Positions 47,401 through 59,744 of a stretch of DNA of 64,000 bases are shown here, piece after piece. The stretch is from positions 124,001-188,000 of the forward strand of contig JAIXMN010000019.1 of the NCBI GenBank assembly GCA_025716815.1, written 5' to 3'. Position 1 is the stretch's first letter. Each line of letters starts with the position of its first letter. The translations under genes were made by a program, and so were the position numbers. The notes beneath the pieces were generated by a model, which was not told the DNA's origin, searched no databases, and saw nothing but the letters and a program-made list of their open reading frames with translations. The stretch is from Dichotomocladium elegans (Eukaryota; Mucoromycota; Mucoromycetes; Mucorales; Lichtheimiaceae).

Positions 47401-47725
47401 TTAGGAGAAAATATCAAAGCAGCCAAGCAACGTGCGATTTTTACACGCAGCAATAACAATCGCCTTTTTCATTTTATCACCACCAGCATGAGCACAGACT
47501 CCCGAAAAAAAAAACCTGAGAAATATTCTGGTCGCACCGCCTACCCTCTTCCCGCAAGTTTTGAGGAGATCTATACACCATGCTATCATACGTCCTACTG
47601 CTCATTCGTCTCAGCACCTGCCCAATCCTATGATTATTCTGACACAAACTCTTCTTTGTTGTCACCTTTAGAATATAGGGGCAGAAATAGTAGTGTTAGT
47701 AGTAGTGGCAGTAGCGGTAGCAGTG

Positions 47726-47768
<43 letters not shown>

Positions 47769-48144
47769 ATGTAGCAGTATCAACAGTGTCAGTGACAATA
47801 GCCCCCTTTTGCGTTATAGTCTACCGCCAAACGCCAGCCGCCTCTCAGTTTTTGCAGCAACAGCACTCAACAGTGGATCGAACTATCATCAAGATACCAT
47901 CGTTTCAGTGAGCGCAAATTTCAACACACGGGTGTCGGCTGCACGTGCGTGGCGTTATGCAGTTACACGGCATGCCTATGCCACGCGTGCCCTCCCTGAA
48001 CTTGCAAGCGTTATGGATGAACTCGTGATATGGGAGCACCAGCAGCAGCAACAACAACAATCAGATAATGCTAGCAAGCTGTTTCCGAGCCAACCTCCTT
48101 GCCTCTCTCTGGACTGGCCAAAGAACTGGGTTATAGGGCAATAA
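44419..48144 (+). CDS. DUF1765-type large fungal protein, many exons (boundaries approximate)
   Basis: Successive exons in changing frames read as one protein. They include PLLKLQHSPKQPYHEEHWNK (44,615), FDDWFKEKPSDEYRDCLITT and KSIYSNIILFSAGVLG (45,160-45,300), KVPGVARALLRLLPVKPSD (45,370-45,430), DANPRIQGHLIYQRFEPYF (45,530-45,590), and SDHAVSLMRALAFVYMNFDF with ILLDTFVFERLLMHWSRHVR and CLLWRVGR (46,575-46,790). The last exon, from about 47,131 to stop 48,144, is Ser-rich with a polySer run and ends with ARAWRYAVTRHA and a Gln tract. The VxLMRxxAFVYxxFxxLT...ILLDxxxFExLLxHW block fits DUF1765 as I recall it. The 5' third has frame changes I could not resolve, so a frameshift cannot be excluded. 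Function unknown. Confidence 0.55.
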
Positions 48145-48224
48145 CAGCAACAAGAGCAGCCAGGCGTAATTTAGCTTCTCTGAATACTCCTCATTGCTTT
48201 ATTATGCATAAGACATTGGATTTT

Positions 48225-50246
48225 TTAAAGAGGAAACATGTCATCTAGAACGCCTTTGAGACAAAAGACGGCGCGATGAACATCGGTATATGTGTTGTAC
48301 AGAGGGGTGGGAGCCAGGCGGATGACTGTGGGCTCGCGCTCATCGCCAATGACACCGCGGGCTTCCAACGCGCGAAACACGTCCACCATTCGCTTTGGGA
48401 AGTTGAGAGAGAGTTGGCATCCCCGACGACTAGGATCTCTCGGGGTGAGGATGCTAAAATGGCCGGCCTGTTGATGGTCTGCGAGGACCGTGTCCAGAAG
48501 CTCTTCAAGATAGCTTGTCAAAAGGACTGATTTTGCGCGTAGCGATTCGAATCCAGCCGAGTCAAACACCTGGAGCGAGCCGAGCAAGGAAACTGTCGCG
48601 AGCACGCTGGGATTACTCAGTTGGTAACCTGCAGCGCCTGGTGAAGGCCGGAATTCTGGGGGTACGTGGACGATGTGTGCGTATGTGATAATGGTAAGTC
48701 GATGTGCAAAAACACGCACATTTATCTCCTTGCCCTACCTGGTTTCATTTCAAAACGAGTCGCCTTCTCGTTCCCCCACCAGCCTGCAAGTCTATGATCG
48801 TCCCGTTAGTGCATGTGCATGAAAAGTGCGAAACGACTTTTTTTTCCCGGGCACTTGCCTCGGTCGCGTCAAGTCTTGGCCATGCTTTTCATGGATAAAT
48901 GCCCCACCAATGCCGCCCGGACCAGAGTTGAGGTATTTGTACGAGCACCAACATGCAAAATCGACGTCCCAGTCATGGAGTGAAAGGGGGACATTGCCGA
49001 CCGCGTGGGCCAAATCCCATCCAACAACACAACCCTAATGAAATCAGCAAATGAAACGTACAGCAGCGTTGAGCCAACCATTTCCCGGCCTTATATCTTA
49101 CCTGTTCCTTGCCAGCCCGAGTAACCTTTTCGATATCAAAGAACTGGCCCGTGTAATATTGAACGCCGCTAAAGAGAACCAATGCAATCTGTGGATCACC
49201 CCGGATGGCATCGATCATGTCTTGTGTGCGCAACAGTGCTTCGCCCTCGCGTGGCGCGAGAGCAATCAATCCCTCTTTTGGGTCGTAACCATGGAGACGG
49301 AGTTGGGACGCCACTGCATACTACGTATATTTATATACACGTGTGTGTGTGTGTGTGTGTAAGCTTTGTGTTGTGTCAAGCCGTTCATCATACTCACGTG
49401 ATCAGAAGGGAATGCCTTGGCTTCAATCAGAATTTTGTAGCGGTCCTTGGTGGGCTGATAAAATGATGCCATCATGGTATGTAGGTTTCCGGTCAGGGTA
49501 TTCATGGCTGTTACCTCGCCCGGACGAGCGCCTATTATCCACCCCGCCCGCCACCAACCAACCAAAAACACCCATTCACACACACACACACATGCCCCGA
49601 AAAAAGAAAAGGCACGGGCAACGCCCACCCAACACGAGCACAAAAAAAGACATCGCTCATGTTATCGTGGGAAGAAAGGATATTATTTTGTTCAACATAC
49701 CGACAATCCTGGCGAGCGAATCCTTGACGAGCTCGTCAATGGTCGCCCAGTGCCGGTTCTTTGGATGGGCCCAATGGCCCTGAACGCCGCTAGAGAGTTA
49801 TGTAAGGTTAGATATCCTGATTTTTTTTTTCGAAGGGGTGCACCATCCTACCGCTGGCCCCACACGTCAAATTCCTCCATCACCAGCTGTCGCGATAGCT
49901 TGGGCATGAGACCGAGTGAATTGCCGCAAAGGTAAATGCAAGGTGCCTGGGGATCATCTAGTTCATGAATCGGAAGAGGGACGCGAGAAATAAAAAAAAA
50001 AGGAAGAGAGAGACAGAAACACAGGTCGTCCCGGGGATAATGTTAACATGATCCACGATCGCAAAGCCGCTTATTATTTTACTTGCCATAGATCCGTGAT
50101 TCGCCAGTGACATTGCGCATGAGTGGGATCTCAAACTCATTTCGGTACTTGGCAAGGGGATCGGCCTTGTCCATATACTCGGCAAACGCAACAGAGCTGA
50201 GCCCCAGTCCTTTATTCTCTGCAAGCGATTGAAGTTGTCCGGTCAT
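48225..50246 (-). CDS. BNA5: kynureninase
   Basis: PLP enzyme that cleaves kynurenine and 3-hydroxykynurenine, in tryptophan-to-NAD synthesis. Eight exons: 50246-50087, 49957-49852, 49789-49701, 49531-49398, 49320-49102, 49034-48859, 48791-48739, 48655-48225 (455 residues, the normal length). Key parts are [50 protein letters not shown] [39 protein letters not shown] with the PLP lysine at about 269, [13 protein letters not shown], and [14 protein letters not shown]. Two introns (49958-50086 and 48792-48858) use GCAAGT donors; only these keep the frame. The first intron of the central part contains a GT microsatellite. The gene looks intact. Confidence 0.95.
49340..49360 (+). repeat. (GT)n microsatellite in a kynureninase intron
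   Basis: About ten GT units, directly visible, within the intron 49321-49397. Confidence 0.85.
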
Positions 50247-51075
50247 CGTAGGTAATAGCGTGCCCAAGGGGATAGAAAAAAAAAAAGAACTGAGATATCT
50301 GCTTCCAAGACAAATGCACTGCTTTTTTTATAGTCTTCTCTCCCTCTGTGTTTGTGTCTGTCTGTCTCTGTGTGTGTGGGTGTGCCTGTGTGTGTGGGAT
50401 ATAAATTTGGGTTACGGCATAATTTTTTACCCTTATTTTTGTCTTCGATCGTCAGGGGGTCTCGTCTTGGCTTTGAAGACATGATACCTTGCTTGGAAAA
50501 AGAGATTGGAAAAGAAGGTTTATTATTAATGCTACCATAATGATGAATTACTATTGCTAATGCTATGACCACGGCCCTTGGAACAAGTAATTCAACATGT
50601 AGCAAGGTTTCAGTCAGATTAATGTGCATTGATGGTTGCCGGGGGGTGGGCGGAAAGCGGCGGTAGCAAAGAAAATTGCGGCGTTGGGGTAAGTAGGCAG
50701 TCCGCAATTCAGGGGACAGGGTGAAAAAGACAGTAAAAACCATGGATAGACAGTAACCATGCAATCCTGTGGAGCTTAGTGACACGCATTTATCGTGATC
50801 CAGAACTGTGTTTGTGCCACAGATGATGCACAGCACATGAGAGGTCCCTTTCAAAAACTATTCCCATTTCGCAGCAGCAATGGAACTTGGATTCACTTAA
50901 CCCATCTCATCATAAAAGAAGGATACAGCAAGACTGATCTCAATGGGAGATCACCTTTATCAAAGACTTTAGTCTGTAGTGAAGATCAACTACAGCGCAG
51001 CGGGCGCTGTGCATACCTTCATAATAAGGACTAACAGTAGAATTTGCGCACGTTTATAACATCTTTTTTTTTTTT
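50247..51075. other. intergenic, no gene seen
   Basis: GT-rich microsatellite near 50,350-50,396 and short frames only. Confidence 0.5.
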
Positions 51076-53274
51076 TCAAACAGTGCCGCTCCGGTCTCTC
51101 GTTGCAAAACGGGCGCCAATATGCGCCAGATTGGCACGAAAACCGCCCGAACTTGGCATCCTCGGTGTTTCTGTCCGCATTAGCGGTAATGCAATCGTAT
51201 CTTGAGAGGATGATGTCGAGGCAATAGCACGGTCGTCTTCATCGGATGTAAATATGATCGAGGGCTGGGCCTGCCATATTCCCTTAGTTGATTCTCCATC
51301 GCCAGCGATAGCACCCGATGAGGATAAAAATCTTCTCTCTCTTTCCATTTCATGTAGCCCTTCCAGTCTACTGCTATTACGCCCCGTATCTTCAGAACCC
51401 GCTGTAGATGTTTCTGCTTCAGTTGCTGTCTCTGCTGCTCTGGCAGCAGGACTAGGATTCCATGACTGCTGCCGGCGCAAGTTGGAACTGCTAAAGGATC
51501 TGGACGGAGTGGAGGACAATAAACCAGTCAGTCGCCTTGTGACCGAAGAACTTGAGGATGCACGAGGTCGGCGTTTCGATTGTAAGGCGGGTGGAGAGAG
51601 TCTGTTGCTGCTGGCACTACGATCCTGGCCTGCAGGGATCGGTAACGCAGGTAAACTCGGCTGCCGCTTGAGCGACTGGATGGAGACAAGGTCCGTGTCA
51701 GATTGAGACGAGGAGAGAGATGTGGAGCAGAAAGTCAAGGACGTGCTTGAATGTGTTTGCCGAGAAAATAGCGAGGATGTCGAGGGCGACAGGGACAGAG
51801 CGGGGGAAGCACCAAAAGACCGGGTGCTTAGATCGCTATAGGCGCGACTTCGGTTATTAAAGACACGGCCATTGTTCAGCTGCGTCTGCTGAGAGTTATC
51901 TACTAAGCCGTCGGTGTTGAAAGTCGGTTTCCTGATTTGCGCCGGCAAAACTGCTGTTGGGGGATAGGCGCAAATAGGGCCTGGAGACGGTCCTGATCCG
52001 TTGACCAATGTGCAGAACAGAGCCTGTACTCGAGCGCAATCACCTGACGTGTGGCTCGTTCAATGAAGCGGCCGCGCGTGACGTACCAGTCGAAAAAGGG
52101 GCCACGGCAGAAGGAGCATGTCTGCACTCGCCCGAAATACTCCTTGATATGGTCGGCCATATGTCCAGGAATGAATATTTCATGGCGCACCGCTGCACGG
52201 GCACAGAGCTCAAAGAGCGAGGGAGGTCCTGAGTTTTGTTCGACCGAATAGCTGAATTCGTCCAAGAAATCACATCCATCAGCCACTAACTTGCGGAGTG
52301 ATGATAGGTTCGCAATCTCGGCGGGCAAGGACCGTAATGGGTTGTTGGACACGTTGAGCGAGACAAGACCTCGCAGTTGGGCGATCTCCTGGGGAAGATG
52401 GGTAAGTTGGTTGTCATTGGCAATGACCACAACCAGGTTGGGAACCAGGCCAATTGATGTCGGCAGGGCTTTTAGGTTGTTGTGGCTCACATTCAAAGCA
52501 GTAAGTTTTGTTAGGAATGCGATTGTATCGGGCAAGGACTCCAGCCGGTTGTGGGAGGTGTCAAGAACCCGCAGATTCTTAAGATAGCCAATGGTTCGTG
52601 GCAAGCTAGTCATCTGATTGTGCGATCTAGATGGATCAAATTAGTCGCCGCCTTCTCTTTCTTTGACCGACAAACAAAGAAACTTACAGGTCAAGCTTGG
52701 TCAGATTATCAAGGTAGCCAATGCTGGGGCTAAGCTTGATCAGTGATCGGTTGGAGAGGTTGACGGTGACTGTGGCATTTGCTAATTGCGCTGACCTGAC
52801 CTTGGCAGGCGCAACTTCGCCAAGGGTCAGTCTATCGAGGGTATCACTGCCATCGGGGGATGCGAGTGATGAGTCGCCATCCGTGTCCTCCTCGTCCTCC
52901 TCCTTCGGCATGTAATGAATCACATCGGGATAATATGTTTCGTCGATGTACGCAAGATCTTTGGCAAGGTCTCGGCGAACGAGCGACAATCGCTTGTTCA
53001 GACAACATATTTCGCACTCTTCGGTGACTTTGGTCGCGACAACCACGCTTTCGGGTACCCTGCTGCCTTCGGGCCCCTTAACGTTTCGATGGTCAGAACT
53101 GCAACAGTTCTGACAAGTGAACTCGAGTTTGTATAGATGAGGATGTGCAAGAATGTAATCAGTTGCTTCTTGATCGCGCTCGGGGATCGTCTCGGTGTGC
53201 GGATCCTCTTCATTTGCTCGGTTGATATACCCAAATGTGAGGGGATCGTGCTGTTTGCTTGTGTTTTGGCCCAT
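51076..53274 (-). CDS. N-myristoylated leucine-rich-repeat protein (frame change near 51.95 kb)
   Basis: Exon 1 is 53274-52688 and exon 2 starts at 52626. The N-terminus MGQNTSK fits an N-myristoylation signal. Two CxxC pairs (FTCQNCC, CEICCLN) follow, then about six LRRs (SLPRTIGYLKNLRVLDTSHN; SLPAEIANLSSLRKL), and a C-terminal block HIKEYFGRVQTCSFCRGPFF...EYRLCSAHW seen in fungal LRR proteins. In this frame the protein stops at 51,903 (436 residues). Another frame, open from 52,008 to 51,076, encodes a Ser/Pro-rich tail of about 300 residues with strong coding character. No normal-sized intron joins the two, so either a frameshift, a sequence error or a separate exon is involved. Membrane signalling scaffold is an inference. 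Confidence 0.8.
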
Positions 53275-53860
53275 GGCCAAGAATAATGTTAAATAAGGAG
53301 TGAAGGTAAAAAAAAAAAAGGGCGAACTGGAGCGAGAGGTAGTGGTTCCAAGAGGGGGATTAGTGCAGTCCCATAAATAGGAGAAAGTGCTCCGATGGGG
53401 GGAGGGCAACCTTTCCATACTGATTCGAGGTTGCCAATTTATTTCGTTCTCGAACATGGATGAAGCACAGGCCTTGGTACTGTCTCAGCAAGATAATCTT
53501 CTTAGTGCTTTATCTCTTAGGCAATAGCTTGTCTGTATTTCATTGTTGCCCTGTTTTGGGTTTTACCATGCCCTGAAACATTCTCAGTATCACCAGCTTC
53601 GATTCTTCCAATTTGTGTCACCTCGACTAATTGGGATCATACATCGTCTAAAAATTGCTGCCAATACAAACAAATCGAGGAGAAAAAGGTAAGCAATTCA
53701 CATGAACATCTGATATCAGCAGTCATTTTATTTTTCAGAATAGCGTGTACAAGATTTGGATGTGAAAGTTGAATGAAGTGCGAAAGTGTGCGTGCTTTTG
53801 TGTATATTACAATTGGAAGTGATCAATAATATAGAAGAAAAAGGTGGAAGAGCAAGGTAG
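53275..53860. other. intergenic between convergent-to-tandem minus genes
   Basis: Promoter of the LRR gene and terminator side of POL5; nothing else seen. Confidence 0.5.
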
Positions 53861-56800
53861 TTATTGTTCCAAAAGACCAAACAGCTGCTTGCACGTGACC
53901 TGCATGCCCTGCTTATCGTACATCTCCATAGATGTAACCGATGAGAACCACTCGGATTTCCAAACCTCGTTAATTTTCTAGATAACATATGTAGCGTAAG
54001 TTTGATAGATCTTTCCTGCCTAGCCGTTACCCCTTTCAAACCCACCTTGCTGTCATCCTTCACAGCTTTTTTGTGGAATCGAATCATGGTACTAGCGAAC
54101 CGGATGAATGTCCTCATCTCTGCGTAGTTGAGCACATTTTTATCTCCTGCATTCTTCGACATCTCCAAGACCTCCTGGACTTTGCTAGCAATCTTTGGCG
54201 CGAGTGTAGCAAACTTTTCATTGTATATCTCGGATTTCTATTCGAACGAATAATTGTGAGCTCAGTGTCATCAGCATCACGGATGCTAATACAAACCTTG
54301 CCAACCGTGCGCTGGACGACGGCGGTGATCAACTGGAGCGCTTGGGTATGTTTAAAGTGATTGGCACATGAGGCAGGACTAATATAGTCAACAAGAGTTT
54401 CAAGCAGTGGCCACGAACTGAAAGGCGATCGCTCAAGAGGAACTGCAACTAGATCTTTTCGGAGTCGCGTGGTCTTCTTGGTCATATAAATCTTAGCTGC
54501 TTCGCTCTCAATAGCATTCAGCTTCTCGATCTCCTTCTTGGCTTTTGCAGGCAGACTTTCGTCAAGCTCAACATCTGAGCCACCGAGGACGCATTTCCGG
54601 AGATACAAGGCCAATTGAATGCACATATCCGAGATTTCCTTGCTGTTCGTGGCCTTGGCAAAGTCATAGACCGCTTTGAAAATATCGACAATATGCCCAT
54701 CATGTTCCTTGGGGTACTCGGGGATCTTTGGCAGCTTGTTCTTGAGGAACGCCATAATCTTCTGCGCAAATTGGCTGGTGACTGACTTCGCAGGAGTAGC
54801 GCGGAGAATGTTGAGTAAGGGCACAATGATATCTAGCACCATTGGGTTGCTGGGGTTCTTGCGAACAAAGATGATAATGAGATCCATCACATAGATCTTG
54901 AAATGAATGACGCTAAGCTGGACATCTATAGATATATCATTAGCTCCACATCCGCTTTCTATTGCAGTACCATCACTAACCTTTTTTGGCCTTCTTCTCG
55001 AGTTTCTTCTGCCGGAATACTTCAGCAAGTTTATCGTCAAACTCGGCCATAGCATCATCATCCAAGTCCTCTTCTTCATCGTCTGAGCCAGCAAGGACAC
55101 CTTCTTTCTTCATCACCTCCTCAAGCTTGTGTCGAAGCTCCTCATCGACCTCGCCTTCGTCGTTCATGTCATCATCAATCATCTCAACATCGCTGTCGAT
55201 TTCGATCTCTTGGACATCGCTATCTTCGCCGTCTTCGTCATTATTATCAAAAAGTTCTTCGCTACCATTATTTTTATCGCTTGAGCTCAAGATCTATAAA
55301 AAACATTATTGTCAGCAAGAGGCTATGTCCATATTAAAGAGAACATACATCCAAAAGGTGCGCAAGCGTCTGCTTTGTAATCTTATGAGAGAAAATCTCA
55401 AATACTCTTTCGGCAAGATCCCTCAGAACAGGCGAAGCGTTGGTCAAAAAGCTGATAAGGATGTCAACCAGGACATCAATCGGTTCCGGGCCGAGTTCAT
55501 CATCGTTGTTTTCACCAAGAGCCTTCTTTTTCTTGCCGTTTGACTTCTTTTTGGGGAGAATCTTATCGAAACAATCCGAAAGTTCTACAAGAAGCTCTTG
55601 AGCTTCATCTTCATCGATGAGCAAGTGAAGAATCATATGTATATAGAGAATTTCGAAGCCGCGCTCCAAGCTCTCGGGTTCAGGCGTCTAGATAGAATAG
55701 GTTAGTATATAGGATATCCTCATTGTGTTGTCACAGCTGTATATCATGGGTATACCTTTTCATGAAGCTTCTGGACAAGACCCAGAGCCTTCTTGTATTC
55801 CTGCTTACTCTCCGCTGAAAGTTCTTGATGGATGCTGAGATGTTTATCTTTCTGCAGTTTCTGGAAGATTTGGAGTACATAGTACACCCAGAGATCGCCA
55901 TCATTTCGAACGCCATGGAATTTGCGCGACTTAATAGGGTTGGCATTCTGATCGTTCTTAGCCAGAACGGGCATATTCGAAAGAGCCACGAGAACGGTTT
56001 GGAATGTGTTCTTGCAGGAGTTGCGGATATCATCAGACAGTTCGGGAGTGGGCTTGTGATATCTCTGATTTGAAATAAAAAATGAGAACTATTTCGAACT
56101 CTTCCGCCTCCCCATAACCGCTGTCTTAGCGATCTTTTATATACCTCAAGGTAAGAGCTCTTGGAAGATCCCTTTTCCACATCGAAGAAGGCGTACACCA
56201 TCAAAAATCGAGCAACATCACCCAGCCAGACCTCATCCTTGGGGATACGGTTGTTTTTGACGAGGAGGGACATCTGGCTGAGAACCCAAGTGCGTAACGC
56301 ATCGACATTGGTATCATCGCCTTGCTGCTGAATGAAGATACGAGCCAAGTACTCCAGATAAGACTTGATACCCTCATTATCCATGGTAGCCAAAATGTTC
56401 TCGACGGTCTTGGTTTTGGTGATACGATCAAAATTTTGGTTGCCATTCTTTCCAACCAATTGTGTAACAAGCGCAAAGCTGACTTGCTTGTTATCCTGGG
56501 CAACTTTTTGGATAGCTTTGGCCTGATGGAAGAGGTAGCCGAGCAATATATCAGACTAATCAATCCTCCAAAAATGGTTCACATTTTCCACTCACTGTAT
56601 ACATTGCTGCCTTATTCAGGTAGCGAGATTCATAAGAAAGGTTGTTCATGAAGACCCGCATAAAGTTCTCCGTGAAAATTAAAGGAATCTGTTCAGAAGA
56701 GAGGCGAGGCAACACCTTCTGAACAAGAAGAAAGCCCCAGTATTTGCGGCCATGGGAAGAGTTATCAAATAAAGATCCTATAAATCCGTTAGCCTCTGGG

Positions 56801-58066
56801 TTATCCTTTAAAAGCAGTATTTTACGTACTATCAACAGCAGCGCTCCAAAACGCCTCAAAGCTTGCTCGCGTTTGATCGTCAGTATTGTCCGTTTTGTAT
56901 TTACTGTCACCATTTTTGCTGATGCGTTGCTTCTTTTTCGGACGATCCGAATCCTTTTGCTCAGCATGACCGTTGGCTTCGGGAGCACCAGCTTCAGGAG
57001 TTGGTTGGAGATAAATATCCAGAAGCATATCCCACACATTATGCAGCTGCGGTTTCCAGTCTGCTTGTGTCTCCTGCTCGTCTTCAGATGATTCCTGAAA
57101 TGTCGAAGTTCGAGCTGTTTTCAGTACTTCCCGTACATCTTTTCCCATGCGAAATGACGTACCCTCAAGATAGATGCCAGATGAGCCAAATTGACAGGGG
57201 CAAGAACATTGGTGGACTTCCAGCTTTGGAAGCTAGCCGTCAAATCAACTTCGGGGAGCTTCTGCTGGAAAGCGAGTGCAAGTGAGAGCTGATTCACATT
57301 CTCCACCTCGCCGAGGAAAGTCGCAATGATCTTGGTAATCACCTGGTCCTTGTACTCCGTTCTCAACTAAAAAGGCGGTGGTATAAGAAAGAATAGTCAT
57401 AGGAGCCTATCGGCATCTTACCGTCGGTAGCATGTTGATGACAACATGATAACAGACTTCAACTAGAAAAGATTTGGCGTCGGCAATATCCTTGAGGCTA
57501 TCCAAAATGCGTTCCACATCCTCTAGCGTGGTCGTGGGCTTGGAGAGCATCCCGGCAGTAATGATCGACATGAGGCCAAAAAGACGGCCAAAGAGCATAT
57601 CACGCGATTCCTCGCCTGTCATTTTGTTCGTTCTTTCGGTATATTTAAAGAGGAAGTCGAGAACAAGTTTGACTGTAATCACATTGGTCACCGAAAGTAA
57701 CTGAATTGAAAAAGATCAGATCCTCAATCAATTAATATTCGCAGTTGACAGGGCGCTCGGGTATAATATTGAGTATGAAAGGGTTCGTACCTCTGTCAAA
57801 GCCAAAGAAAAGCCTTGACGCGCACCTTGACGTGAGGAAGGAAGACCTCTTAGGAGACGACGAATGGCATAGGCGACGTCAGTGGCGCAAAGGGAGTCCA
57901 GTTGTTCTTCGGTATTGGCTGGTGCGACTTCATCGGCTTCCAATGTCGCCTCATGATCTTTCTGGAAATTGACGAGAAGGCGAATCAACGCCTGAGTTGC
58001 GTTTTGGCGCACAGAAGGATCGATCGAGCCGAGATCCCAATAGAGCTGCAGAGTTGTAGTTGCCAT
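53861..58066 (-). CDS. POL5: POL5 / DNA polymerase phi (MYBBP1A family) nucleolar protein
   Basis: Nucleolar HEAT-repeat protein for rDNA transcription and ribosome assembly; despite its name it has no polymerase fold. Twelve exons: 58066-57791, 57700-57422, 57366-57163, 57094-56830, 56777-56596, 56555-56145, 56064-55756, 55687-55349, 55293-54981, 54925-54297, 54237-54046, 53977-53861 (1171 residues, all phases agree). Typical parts are the start LYWDLGSIDPSVRQNATQAL, YAIRRLLRGLPSSRQGARQG, FGRLFGLMSII, PQLHNVWDMLLDIYLQ, HGRKYWGFLLVQKVLPRL, a long central acidic stretch near 55,000-55,260 and a basic KKAKK patch. The apparent frame jump near 57,163 is a 68-nt intron (GTACGT...TTTCAG). Confidence 0.95.
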
Positions 58067-58991
58067 TGCAGCTTTTTCTTTTGAAGATCAAGAGGACAAA
58101 CGGTGCAGTAAAAAAAAAAATTCAAAAGCAGTTGGATTTTAGGTATGTGAGAGGAAGGGGCCGCCGGACTCAAAGCGGCTGAGAGGATCTCGGTGGCTTA
58201 TTATACTTGAGTGTACCCCAAACTCTTACAAAAAGAAACAGAATCCACTTCAAAAGCAGGCATGTCAGGCCCAATACCCTTTGCATTTTTCTAAATAGCT
58301 TCAGGGATTTACGCTCCATGAAGCCACAAAACCCTAAAGACAGCTAAAAAAGAGGCGCCAAGGTGGATTTCAAACTAATAAACAGCAACGAGAACCACAG
58401 ATCAAGGGAACTTAATCCCATTGATCGGAGCAGCGATCCCAATGAAGAAAATGGAAGGTTCTTGCGAAAATGAGCAATGCGCCGATAGCGCGATGCACTG
58501 ATGAGATATTGCTTCCTTTGAGAATGGGGCCTTTGATCGACTGCGCATGGAGTAAATATTTTATCCGGTGAAAGCACGGAATTCGAATGTAAGAATGCTT
58601 AGTCAGTATAAGAACGCCGAAAATGGGGCGATGGGAAGGCATATCAGGAAGGAACAGTGTGATGCGTAGATCGCCTTCACATAAAGACCTGCTCTGCGAG
58701 TGTATGTTGTGCGTGTGGTCTTGAGATAGAGGTTTATGATAAGACATGGGCAGCCTCGCATCTCGTAATCTGTCACAGCCTGTGCAACATCAATTTGTAA
58801 TCTGCAGCGCAATTAACTGGGACTCCCACTCTTTAAAGCCTCGGTTTGTTTTCCATTCACGGAATACGGCAACCTTGTTTTTTTGTGAGCTGACTCAGCG
58901 CCTTCTCTGACCCTTTCTGCTCTGCTTTCTTTCTTCACACACACTCTCCTTCTCTTCTCTTGTTTATCAAGCATCTACAGTGACATTCGTA
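58067..58991. other. intergenic, no gene seen
   Basis: Divergent upstream region of POL5 and the bZIP gene. CT-rich leader at 58,915-58,970 and TGACTCAG at 58,892-58,899, a sequence that matches an AP-1/Yap-type site just upstream of the bZIP gene. Confidence 0.5.
58892..58899 (+). promoter_or_regulatory. AP-1/Gcn4-type site TGACTCAG upstream of bZIP gene
   Basis: TGACTCA is the classic AP-1 core. It lies about 100 bp before the ATG of a bZIP gene, so autoregulation is possible (inference; such sites also occur by chance). Confidence 0.35.
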
Positions 58992-59744
58992 ATGAGTAGC
59001 CCTTGCAGTGATGGCGAATCGCCGCCCCATTCTCCTTCATCACCGACCTCCGGCGCTATATCCCGCCGGCGCAGGGGTGTGTTAGACACTCGCCGTGCTG
59101 AGCAGAACCGTGCTGCTCAACGGGCGTTTCGCCAGCGCAAAGAACGTTATGTCAAGGAGCTCGAGACAAAAGTCCGCGATCTCCAAGAAATCCAGAATCG
59201 GGTCAGCAAGCTGGAGGCAGAGAATGAGCTTTTACGACAACGTATTTATGAACTCGAGCAACAACAGAACTTGGACGAAGGAACGAGAGGCGCTCCCCGG
59301 CCTAATCATCAGCCATTCACGCAAAGGACTTCTGCAACAACTGCGGTGTCCCAGCAACAACAGCAACAGCAACAGCAACAACAGCAGCAGCCTCCCCTTT
59401 CTCCGCCGTCGCCGTCGCACTATCACCACCACCACAATCAACAGCATCCTTCATCACACCCGATAATTGCAACATCGTCACATGCATCTCTCTCCCGCAC
59501 TTTACCTCCTCCTCCCACGCTTTCCAATACCCGAGAAACAGGGCCTATGCGCCTCTCAGACAACCGGCATCCACTCGACGCGGCTGACCGCATGCCGCCC
59601 GGCCAGGGGACCATCCCTCGTCCAGATCCACCTTTACCAGGCGCCGAAAATGGCCGTGTACTCGACGATCTTATTACCATCCTCCGCACCCACCATCGTC
59701 CGCCCATCCCCACACAAATCAGCGATCCTCCTGTAGAGTCGTAG
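58992..59744 (+). CDS. bZIP transcription factor, Yap/PAP1 type
   Basis: 250 residues, single exon from ATG 58992. The basic region, about 34-51 (RRAEQNRAAQRAFRQRKE), has the fungal Yap pattern N-x-x-A-Q-x-x-F-R. The leucine zipper, about 58-92, contains a basic-region-proximal YVKELE and KLEAENELLRQRIYELE. A polyQ/Pro/His-rich, disordered C-terminal half follows. The Cys-rich domains of oxidative-stress sensors Yap1/Pap1 are absent: only one Cys, at residue 5, is seen. So a role other than redox sensing is more likely. Nuclear. Confidence 0.9.
   Translation: MSSPCSDGESPPHSPSSPTSGAISRRRRGVLDTRRAEQNRAAQRAFRQRKERYVKELETKVRDLQEIQNRVSKLEAENELLRQRIYELEQQQNLDEGTRGAPRPNHQPFTQRTSATTAVSQQQQQQQQQQQQQPPLSPPSPSHYHHHHNQQHPSSHPIIATSSHASLSRTLPPPPTLSNTRETGPMRLSDNRHPLDAADRMPPGQGTIPRPDPPLPGAENGRVLDDLITILRTHHRPPIPTQISDPPVES

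Noticed and set aside
57121..57366. Apparent frameshift in POL5
   Set aside because: A GTACGT donor and TTTCAG acceptor define an in-phase 68-nt intron.
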